64,000 bases of DNA, taken from Alienimonas californiensis. Its GTDB lineage: Bacteria > Planctomycetota > Planctomycetia > Planctomycetales > Planctomycetaceae. Position numbers and translations under genes: made by a program. The notes beneath the pieces were generated by a model. It did no database searches. It saw nothing but the letters and a program-made list of their open reading frames with translations, and was not told where the DNA came from. The DNA is taken from assembly GCF_007743815.1 (NCBI RefSeq), contig NZ_CP036265.1, forward strand, positions 2,410,323 through 2,474,322, in the 5' to 3' direction. Shown piece by piece: positions 52,403 through 59,080 of the stretch (position 1 is the first letter of the stretch; the number at the start of each line of letters is the position of its first letter).

Positions 52403-52472
52403 CCGGTTCGCCGTCGCCGGTAGGCGGCGCGTGTCGGGAAGGGGCCGCGCCGCCTACCGGCGACGGCGAACC
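52403..52472. repeat. Perfect 28-bp inverted repeat with 14-base loop
   Basis: The arms 52403-52430 and 52445-52472 are perfectly complementary. The right arm begins CGCGCCGCCTACCGGCGACG. It lies between the beta-propeller gene and the OmpA-family gene and could end the RT operon, but no T-run follows. A near-identical half lies inside mfd (41316-41343), so the element is probably a dispersed repeat. The remainder of 52473-52620 shows nothing else. Confidence 0.85.
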
Positions 52473-52620
52473 GAGACGAGTGCTCCCCCGGCCGCGGCGG
52501 GAGGGAACTTGAATCGCTCTTGCCGATCTCCGCCGCGGCGACCTACATCGGCGAACTGTCCCGCGGGCGAAGCTTCGTGCCCCCGGGATCGGTCCCCCGA
52601 TTCTTGGCGAGAGCCCGGCC

Positions 52621-53586
52621 ATGACGCCCACCGCGACTCCCGCAGACTCCCGCCTGTCTCCCGCCGTGACTCCCGGTCGGGAGTCCCCCCGGCGTTTGCC
52701 CCGCCGCATGCGCTGGGGGCTGGGAGCGTTGCTGATCGCGGCGCTGGTGCCGGTGGGGTGCGACGTGGTGCCGCGGAACCGGCTGGTCGAAACGCGTCAG
52801 ACCGCGGCCGCGTTGCGGGAGGAAGTGCTCACCGCCGAGGCGGAACGCGACTCCCTCGCCGCTCAATACGATTCGGCCGTCGCGATGGCCGAGCAGGAAC
52901 GCGCCGCCCGCCTGGCGGCGGCCCAGGAGCGGGACGCCCTCATGGCCAACGTGGAGATGACGGAGCGCCACGCCGCCAAGTTGCAGGCGGGGCTGGACAT
53001 CGCCAACCGCCGCCTCGAGAACCTCTCCGGCGAACGCGGGGAGTTGCAGGGCAAATACATCAATCTGCTGCGGGACGTCGGCGGCGGGGACAGCCCGCTG
53101 TCCAGCTCCGCCACGGCCCGCTTCGAGGAGTTGGCTTCCCGCTATCCGGACTTCGACTTCGACCCGCTGACCGGCATCAGCAAGTTCGGTCCGCACGTGC
53201 TGTTCGAGAGCGGCAAGGCGGAGCTGAACCCCGGCGCCGTGCCCCTGCTGCGGGAGTTCGCGGAGATCATGTCCTCGCCGGAGGCCAAGGATCTGAACAT
53301 CCTGATCGTCGGCCACACCGACGACGAGCGCATCGCCGGCGGCGCCACCAGGGAGAAGCACCCGACGAACTGGCACCTGTCCACGAACCGGGCGAACGAG
53401 GTCGCCACCACCCTCTCCGCCGCCGGGCTGGCCGAGAGCCGGATGGGCGTCGCCGGGTACAGCAAATATCAGCCGGTCGTCCGCAACCGCGACGACTCCA
53501 ACCGGGCGATGAACCGCCGGGTGGAGATCTACGTTCTCGCGCCGGAAGTGAAGGTCGCCGGGGCGATGTTCCCGACGCGGCTGTGA
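52621..53586 (+). CDS. OmpA-family peptidoglycan-binding lipoprotein
   Basis: The product is 321 residues. A lipoprotein signal ends in LVPVGC (Cys 47), followed by a long coiled coil (residues about 60-140). The OmpA-like domain has FESGKAELNPGAVPLLREFA, LIVGHTDDERIAGG, LSTNRANEVATTLSAAGL and NRAMNRRVEIYV. The conserved Asp and Arg that bind meso-diaminopimelate are present. It should tether the outer membrane to the cell wall. An ATG at 52708 would give a more compact signal (MRWGLGALLIAALVPVGCD) and is a good alternative start. It is convergent with epmA, and the hairpin at 53597-53670 separates them. Confidence 0.88.
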   Translation: MTPTATPADSRLSPAVTPGRESPRRLPRRMRWGLGALLIAALVPVGCDVVPRNRLVETRQTAAALREEVLTAEAERDSLAAQYDSAVAMAEQERAARLAAAQERDALMANVEMTERHAAKLQAGLDIANRRLENLSGERGELQGKYINLLRDVGGGDSPLSSSATARFEELASRYPDFDFDPLTGISKFGPHVLFESGKAELNPGAVPLLREFAEIMSSPEAKDLNILIVGHTDDERIAGGATREKHPTNWHLSTNRANEVATTLSAAGLAESRMGVAGYSKYQPVVRNRDDSNRAMNRRVEIYVLAPEVKVAGAMFPTRL

Positions 53587-53596
53587 GAAGAAAAAT

Positions 53597-53670
53597 TTCA
53601 AGGCCAAGAAATCAAGAACCAGGTAAACCCTCACGGTCTTCTGCTTGGTTCTTGAGTTCTTGGTCTTGAA
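53597..53670 (-). terminator. Long hairpin terminator for the epmA side
   Basis: Arms 53597-53621 and 53646-53670 pair over 25 positions with two mismatches. The composition is AT-richer than anything nearby. On the minus strand the stem is followed by ATTTTTCTTC, a good U-tract, so it most likely ends transcription of epmA. It also lies 10 bp after the OmpA-family gene. Confidence 0.75.
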
Positions 53671-53679
53671 GTTTCGTCG

Positions 53680-54705
53680 CTACGCGACGCCGTGCGGAAA
53701 CGCCACGACCTCCCCCAGCGTCGTCGCTCCGGTGAACAGCATCACGAGGCGGTCGAAGCCGAGGGCCACGCCGCTGCACCGGGGCAGGCCGTGCTCCATC
53801 GCGGCGAGCAATCGGCTCTCCGCCGGCAGCGGTTCGAGCCCGTGGGCGACCCGCAGGCGGTTTTGCCCCGCAATTCGCGAGCGGAGTTCGGCCGGGTCCG
53901 TGAGTTCCTGATAGCCGTTACACAGCTCCACGCCCTCGAGATACAGCTCGAACCGCTCCGCGACCGGCGGGCGGCCGGGGTCCGTGCGGACCGTCGCCAG
54001 CGCCGCCTGCGACGCCGGATAGTCGCAGAGGAAACAGGGGCCGCCGGTGTCTTCGCCCCCTAGCCGCGGCTCGATCAATTCGGCGATCAGGACGTTTAAG
54101 AGCCCGTCGCGGTCCCCCCCAATCCCGCCCGGCAGCGCCACGTCCCGGTCGTGGGCGAGGGCGAGGAGATCCGCGGCGGTCAGCTCCAACACCGGCGTCC
54201 CGGCGAAGCGGGCGAAGGCGTCGTCGTAGGTGAGAAGGAGGAAGGGGGAGGGCGGAAGGCGGATGGGATCGTCACCGACGCCGTCCAGAGCTCGCATGAG
54301 GTCTTCCGTCACCCGGACCTGATCGCGCCAGGAATCCCGGCCGTCGCCGACGCCGTACCATTCGGCCATGGTGAACTCCGGGTTGTGGCGGGCGCCGATC
54401 TCGCCGTCGCGGAAGACCCGGGAGAGGTTCCACACGCTGCCGTACCCGGCGGCGACCAGCCGTTTGAGATGGAACTCCGGCGAGGTTTGCAGGAACCGCC
54501 CTTCATACCGCTCCCGCTGCGTTGGGTCGGGATGAATGCGGGTCCGGAGCGGTGCAATATGAGCGTCGACGACCACGTCGGCGCTGAGCGCCGGCGTCTC
54601 CACCTCGAGATAATCACGCTCCGCAAAGAACGCCCGCAGCCGGGCCGTCAGGGCGGCTCGCGTGCGGAGGGCGGCGAGCGTCGCGGTGGGGCGGAAGTCG
54701 GTCAA
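53680..54705 (-). CDS. epmA: EF-P--(R)-beta-lysine ligase EpmA (PoxA/GenX)
   Basis: The product is 341 residues. It has the class II lysyl-tRNA synthetase core without the anticodon domain: DYLEVETPALS (motif 1), VFRDGEIGARHNPEFTMAEW (motif 2), ELYLEGVELCNGYQEL and GVALGFDRLVMLFTGA (motif 3). This is the EpmA pattern; EpmA lysylates elongation factor P. The TTG at 54705 is chosen because it starts the conserved domain and overlaps the upstream stop codon as TTGA, like the ATGA overlaps elsewhere here. The open frame further upstream overlaps the coiled-coil gene and is spurious. No epmB or efp gene is nearby. Confidence 0.88.
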   Translation of the reverse strand: MTDFRPTATLAALRTRAALTARLRAFFAERDYLEVETPALSADVVVDAHIAPLRTRIHPDPTQRERYEGRFLQTSPEFHLKRLVAAGYGSVWNLSRVFRDGEIGARHNPEFTMAEWYGVGDGRDSWRDQVRVTEDLMRALDGVGDDPIRLPPSPFLLLTYDDAFARFAGTPVLELTAADLLALAHDRDVALPGGIGGDRDGLLNVLIAELIEPRLGGEDTGGPCFLCDYPASQAALATVRTDPGRPPVAERFELYLEGVELCNGYQELTDPAELRSRIAGQNRLRVAHGLEPLPAESRLLAAMEHGLPRCSGVALGFDRLVMLFTGATTLGEVVAFPHGVA

Positions 54706-55550
54706 TTCGTCGGGGCGTCCGGGGCGACGGCGATGCGGGGGACGGGGTTTTCGGCGAGCCAGTCCCGCATCGTGAGCAGGCCGTCGAGGGTCTGCCAGAC
54801 GGCGGGGAAGTCGGCGCCGGCCTCGCGGACGAGCTGCTTCAGGGCGGAGAGGTCCGCGAGGGCCGTCCGGGCGGACGTCAGCTCGGCCGCGGCTGCGTTC
54901 GCCTCGGCGCCGACGGCCTCCGCCTCCTCCACCAGCCCCCGGGCGGAGTCGCGGGCGGAGTCCCAGGCGGCCCGGGCGGCGGCGAAGGCGGCGGCCTGCT
55001 CGGACATCAGGGAGGCGTGGGCGGCGACCGCCTCCCGGGCCGCGGCGGACTGCTCGCCGGTGGCGGCGACCGCCGTCAGCACGGCGCCGGCCTCGGTTGC
55101 GGCGTCGCGGGCGGCCCGGGTTCCCTCCAGCGCGTCGGCGGTGGCGGCGGCGACGGTCTGGGCGTGTAGAGCGGTCTCCTTCGCCTCGGTCAGAGCCGTC
55201 TCGGAGTGCTCCCGCAAGCGGGCGGCCTGGGCGAGGGCCGCGTTCGCCTCCCGCCAGGCGCCGTCCGCCTCCTTCACCGCGGTCCGCTGCGTGCGGAGGT
55301 CCTCCAGCAGCGAGGCGACCTGATCGCTGCGCCCGCCGGCCGCGGTGAGGCTGTCGGCGGCCCGGCGGACCTCGGCCACGTCCTTCTTCAAGGCGTACAG
55401 GTCGGCCCGGACGGCCCGGCCGGCGGTGAACTGCCCGACCGCCATGCCGCAGGCCAACCCGAACGCCAGCATGAACCACGCCGTCCCGGAGGGGGCGAGA
55501 GAGCGGGGCGGGGCGTCGGCGGCGACGGGTTGGGCGGCGGCGGAACGCAT
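54702..55550 (-). CDS. Membrane-anchored coiled-coil protein of unknown function
   Basis: The product is 282 residues. A short N terminus precedes one membrane helix (AWFMLAFGLACGMAVGQF). The remainder is Ala/Glu-rich coiled coil (for example ADLYALKKDVAEVRRAADSL and LREHSETALTEAKETALHAQ). A short C-terminal segment (FPAVWQTLDGLLTMRDWLAE) may be globular. No family is recognised. The stop overlaps the TTG start of epmA by 4 bp, so both are probably on one transcript; a functional link to EF-P is not evident. Confidence 0.65.
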   Translation of the reverse strand: MRSAAAQPVAADAPPRSLAPSGTAWFMLAFGLACGMAVGQFTAGRAVRADLYALKKDVAEVRRAADSLTAAGGRSDQVASLLEDLRTQRTAVKEADGAWREANAALAQAARLREHSETALTEAKETALHAQTVAAATADALEGTRAARDAATEAGAVLTAVAATGEQSAAAREAVAAHASLMSEQAAAFAAARAAWDSARDSARGLVEEAEAVGAEANAAAAELTSARTALADLSALKQLVREAGADFPAVWQTLDGLLTMRDWLAENPVPRIAVAPDAPTN

Positions 55551-55778
55551 GACGAATCGGGCGGCGGGGGGCGGGGGCGGCCGACGGGCGGTGCGGCCGG
55601 TGAGGGTCGGTCGGGCGCCGGTCGCGGGATTCGGGCGAAAGGGGCCGGTCGGGCGAACTTGGCCGTGGCACGGCGGGTTTGACGATCCGTACGGTCAGGT
55701 CGGCCGCGGGAGATTGGATGAAGTCGCGGCGGGTCCCGCTCTCCGTTCACCACCCGTCCTCAAGCCCCCTCGCCGGCC

Positions 55779-56297
55779 GTGCGTTTCGCCCTCCCGCTCC
55801 TCGCCGCGGCCCTGCTGACGCTCGGCGACCCGGCGACCGCCGCCGCGCAGGGGCCCGGCTTTGGCCAAGGGCCCGGTTTCGGTCATGGGCCGGGCGGCGG
55901 GGGGTATCGCTCGCCGTTCCCGCCGGCGGCATGGGGACCGCCGGGGCCGGGGTTCGCTCCGCCCGGTTGGGGTGCGCCTCCGCCGGCGTACGGTCCGCCG
56001 GGCTGGGGAGGGCCGCCGCCCGGGATCTTCCCGCCGCCGGCGCCGGTTCTCCCGCCGCCCGCGGCGCCGCCGTACGTGCCGACGGGGCAGGCGGAGATCG
56101 CCCGGCCGGACCCGTTCGGCCCGCCGGTGCGGATCGAGCCGCGGGCGAAGGAGACGAGCGTCGGCGGCGTGACGGCCCGGCGGTACGACTATTCCTTCGA
56201 CGTCTTCCCGCTGCCGACGTCCGGCGGATTCCCCGGGACGCCGCCGGACCCGGGCTGGAACGGGGACTGGCCGGCGGACAACGGGGCGGCCTGGTAG
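55779..56297 (+). CDS. Secreted Pro/Gly-rich protein
   Basis: The product is 172 residues from a GTG start. A signal peptide (FALPLLAAALLTLGDPATA) precedes a low-complexity region of Gly, Pro and aromatic residues (GPGFGQGPGFGHGPG and AYGPPGWGGPPPGIFPPP). A short C-terminal part follows (GQAEIARPDPFGPPVRI, then SVGGVTARRYDYSFDVFPLP). No family is recognised. It may be a cell-surface or wall component. The clean signal supports a real gene despite the low complexity. Confidence 0.6.
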   Translation: MRFALPLLAAALLTLGDPATAAAQGPGFGQGPGFGHGPGGGGYRSPFPPAAWGPPGPGFAPPGWGAPPPAYGPPGWGGPPPGIFPPPAPVLPPPAAPPYVPTGQAEIARPDPFGPPVRIEPRAKETSVGGVTARRYDYSFDVFPLPTSGGFPGTPPDPGWNGDWPADNGAAW

Positions 56298-56449
56298 CGC
56301 CGTCGGTCGCCGGCGCCCCCGGGGGACCCGCCGGGCGCCGTTGGTTGGACCGGGGTGGGGGCGACGTTATCTTCAGCGGACGTTCCCGCGTCCCGGGCCG
56401 GACCGCGTCCGGCCGGCGCCCGTAATCCTCGCCCCCCGGTTCCGACCCC

Positions 56450-56938
56450 GTGCGTTTCAACCTCATCGACCGGGTCACGGCGGTGCGGCCGGGGGAGAGC
56501 ATCACGGGCGTCAAGGCGCTGACCCGGGCCGAGGAGTACCTCGGCGATCACTTCCCGGGGTTCGCCGTGATGCCCGGGGTGCTGATGGTGGAGTCCATGG
56601 TGCAGGCCTCCGCCTGGCTGCTGCGGATCACCGACGACTTCTCCCACGCCAACATCACGCTGGCGGAGGCGAAGGCGGTGAAGTTCAACTCGTTCATCAC
56701 CCCGGGCCAGACGCTGAACGTCACCGCGGAGATTCACAAGCGGGACGGCGATCGCACCACGTTCAAGACCTCCGGCTCCCGCGACGGGGTGACCTGCGTC
56801 TCGGCGCGGCTGACGCTGCTGTGCGAGAACCGGGCCGACCGCCCCGGCGCCCCGTCCGACGCCGCCGCCAAAGACGCGAGCCTCCGCGACTGGTATCGTC
56901 GGGCCTGGGCGGAAGTCTACGCCCCCAACGCGCGGTAG
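56450..56938 (+). CDS. FabZ-like 3-hydroxyacyl-ACP dehydratase
   Basis: The product is 162 residues from a GTG start. It shows the hot-dog fold of FabZ, with the catalytic His 34 in LGDHFPGFAVMPGV and Glu 48 in LMVESMVQASAWLL. ALTRAEEYLGDHFPG and LAEAKAVKFNSFITPGQTL follow the family pattern. It would dehydrate beta-hydroxyacyl-ACP. It begins a four-gene cluster with fabG, ACP and a second dehydratase. The C-terminal 25 residues are an unassigned extension. Confidence 0.85.
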   Translation: MRFNLIDRVTAVRPGESITGVKALTRAEEYLGDHFPGFAVMPGVLMVESMVQASAWLLRITDDFSHANITLAEAKAVKFNSFITPGQTLNVTAEIHKRDGDRTTFKTSGSRDGVTCVSARLTLLCENRADRPGAPSDAAAKDASLRDWYRRAWAEVYAPNAR

Positions 56939-57038
56939 CCCGCCGCCCCGGCGCCTCAGGCGTCGCTCCCCGTCCCGCTCTCTTTCGTTTGCCCCCTGTC
57001 CGCCCGGTTTTCCGCCCGGCGTTCGACGGACCGCCCCC

Positions 57039-57824
57039 ATGGCTGATTCTTCCGCTTCGCCCTTCCCCCCCAAGCCCTTCGAGGGCCGCACCGCGCTGGT
57101 GACCGGCGGCAGCCGGGGCATCGGCCGGGCCTGTGCGGAGATGCTCGCCGCCGGCGGGGCGAAGGTGGGCGTCGTCTACGCCGGCAACACCGCCGCCGCC
57201 GAGGAGACCGTCGCCGCGATTCAGGCCGCCGGCGGGCAGGCCGAGGCGATCCAGTGCGACGTGACGAATCACGAGGCCGCCGCGGAACTTGTCAAGAAGG
57301 TCGTCGAGGACTGGGGGCAGCTCGACATCCTGGTCAACAACGCCGGCATTATCCGCGACGGGCTGTTCGCCACGATGAGCCCCGAGAACTGGGGTGCGGT
57401 GATCGAGACCAACCTGACCGGCGTCTACAACTTCTGTCACGCGGCGATCATGCCGATGATGCGCGCCCGCTACGGCCGCATTATCAACATGAGCAGCGTC
57501 GCGGCCCACTACTCCAACCCCGGGCAGGCGAACTACGCCGCCAGCAAGGGCGGGATCGAGGGGCTGACCCGCTGTCTGGCCACGGAGATCGCCAAGCGGG
57601 GCGTCACGGTGAACGCCGTCGCCCCCGGCTTCGTGCAGACGGACATGACCGAGGCCGTCCGCAACGCAGCCGGCGATATCATCACCAAGGCGATCCCCCG
57701 CAAGCGGTTGGGCAAGCCGGAGGACATCGCCCGGGCCGTCTGCTTCCTCGCCGACGAACGCAGCGATTACATCACCGGCCAAACCGTCACCGTCGACGGC
57801 GGGCTGACCCTCGGCGGCATGTGA
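57039..57824 (+). CDS. fabG: 3-oxoacyl-ACP reductase FabG
   Basis: The product is 261 residues. It is a classical short-chain dehydrogenase: cofactor loop TGGSRGIGRA, NNAGIIRDGLFA, catalytic Ser at about 152/153 in INMSSVAAHYSNPG, and Tyr 166 and Lys 170 in NYAASKGG. The end ITGQTVTVDGGLTLGGM is typical of FabG. It reduces beta-ketoacyl-ACP with NADPH. A 10-residue Ser/Pro-rich N-terminal extension is slightly long. It lies 100 bp after the dehydratase. Confidence 0.93.
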   Translation: MADSSASPFPPKPFEGRTALVTGGSRGIGRACAEMLAAGGAKVGVVYAGNTAAAEETVAAIQAAGGQAEAIQCDVTNHEAAAELVKKVVEDWGQLDILVNNAGIIRDGLFATMSPENWGAVIETNLTGVYNFCHAAIMPMMRARYGRIINMSSVAAHYSNPGQANYAASKGGIEGLTRCLATEIAKRGVTVNAVAPGFVQTDMTEAVRNAAGDIITKAIPRKRLGKPEDIARAVCFLADERSDYITGQTVTVDGGLTLGGM

Positions 57825-58049
57825 CGGCGGCGATCCGTCCGGCCCCGTCCCGGCCCCGCGGCGCCCGCCGCCCGGCCCGGGTCGCCTAGGAACGACCCCG
57901 AACGATCCGGAACGGCAGGCGGGGTAGGCCGTCGGCGACTGTGCCGCTAAACTTCCGCTCCCCGCGGGTTCCGGCCCCGCGCTTCAACCTCAGATTCCCT
58001 CAACCCGGCCCGCCCGCGGCGGTCACGGACAGACCACGGACCCGAACCG

Positions 58050-58442
58050 ATGCCGATGACCCGCGACGAAATCTTCGCCAAGGTCTCCGACCGCCTTCAG
58101 GACGCGCTGGGCGTCGACGAGGACGAAGTCACCCCCGAAGCGACCCTCACCGGCGACCTGGGGGCGGAGTCGATCGACTTCCTCGATATTGTGTTCCGCC
58201 TCGAGAAGGCGTTCGGGATCAAGATCCCCCGCGGGGAGCTGTTCCCGGAGAGCCTCACCGCCGCCGACAGCAACTTCGTGCAGGACGGCGTCGTCACCGA
58301 GCAGGGCCTCGCCGAGCTGCGGACCAAGATGCCCCACGCGGACATCGACTCCTTTGCCGACGATCCCAAGGTCGAGAACATCCCGGAATTGTTCACCGTC
58401 AACATGATCGTGAACTTCCTGGACGCCCGGGTGAACGGCTGA
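58050..58442 (+). CDS. Acyl carrier protein with C-terminal extension
   Basis: The product is 130 residues, longer than the usual 78. The first 80 residues are ACP-like, with the phosphopantetheine site at Ser 41 in GDLGAESIDFLDIVFRLEKA. The last 45 residues (LRTKMPHADIDSFADDPKVE, then ENIPELFTVNMIVNFLD) are an extra helical segment rather than part of a standard ACP. It has the same layout as planctomycete and proteobacterial specialised ACPs. It is likely the carrier used by the dehydratases and reductase around it. A nearby ATG two codons later is possible as start. Confidence 0.85.
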   Translation: MPMTRDEIFAKVSDRLQDALGVDEDEVTPEATLTGDLGAESIDFLDIVFRLEKAFGIKIPRGELFPESLTAADSNFVQDGVVTEQGLAELRTKMPHADIDSFADDPKVENIPELFTVNMIVNFLDARVNG

Positions 58443-58480
58443 ACGCCGTTCGCTGAGCCCGTTCGGCCCCGGTTTCCCCC

Positions 58481-58510
58481 GCCCGGCCCCGCGTGACGGC
58501 GGGGCCGGGC
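58481..58510 (+). terminator. GC-rich hairpin after the ACP gene
   Basis: GCCCGGCCCCGC (58481-58492) and GCGGGGCCGGGC (58499-58510) form a perfect 12-bp stem with a 6-base loop, followed by TTCGTT. It lies 38 bases after the ACP gene and 16 bases before the next start. It may be a partial terminator or processing site inside the cluster. Confidence 0.55.
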
Positions 58511-58526
58511 TTCGTTATGGTGCGGC

Positions 58527-58997
58527 ATGCGCTGGATCTGGATTGATCGCTTCGAAGAACTCGTCCGCGGCGAACGCGCGTCGGCGATCAAGTGCGTCTC
58601 CCGCGGCGAGGCGCACCTTACGGATCACTTCGAAGGCGACCCGCAGTTGCCGGCGTCGCTGATGATCGAGGGGATGGCCCAGACCGCCGGCATCCTGCTG
58701 GGCCAAACCACGGACTTCAAACACCTGGTCGTCCTCGCCAAGGTGCCCCGGGCGGTCTTTCACCGCATCGCCTATCCCGGCGACGTGGTGCGGTACGAAG
58801 CCGTCATTCAGACCCTGGGCGACCAGGGCGGCAGCTGCGAGGTGACCGCCACCCTCGCCAACGGCCCGGAGTCCGGCGCCGCCGTCGCCGAGGCCGAAAT
58901 CCTCTTCGCCCACCTGGACCCGGACGACCCGGACTACAAAGGGGCGAATCAACGCAACTTCGTCTTCACCAGCAACCTGTTGCAGGTGATGGAGTAG
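58527..58997 (+). CDS. Second FabZ/FabA-like dehydratase
   Basis: The product is 156 residues. The catalytic His 34 (LTDHFEGDPQLPASL) and Glu 48 (MIEGMAQTAGILLG) are at the same positions as in the gene at 56450-56938, though the sequences differ widely. It has AKVPRAVFHRIAYPGDVVRY in place of the FabZ K-x-K-F loop. The pair is therefore not a recent duplicate. It may act on a different acyl chain length or be a non-catalytic partner, although the active residues are intact. Confidence 0.82.
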   Translation: MRWIWIDRFEELVRGERASAIKCVSRGEAHLTDHFEGDPQLPASLMIEGMAQTAGILLGQTTDFKHLVVLAKVPRAVFHRIAYPGDVVRYEAVIQTLGDQGGSCEVTATLANGPESGAAVAEAEILFAHLDPDDPDYKGANQRNFVFTSNLLQVME

Positions 58998-59080
58998 GCG
59001 ACCGGCCGGCGGTCCCCTGACGGCCGCCCGCCCGCGGTTATGCTGTGCGGATCGTCGCCCCGAACAGGTCCGCCCCCCGC

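Noticed and set aside
54706..55671. Upstream extension of EpmA to 663 residues
   Set aside because: The extension is an out-of-frame reading of the coiled-coil gene at 54702-55550; the synthetase domain begins at the TTG.
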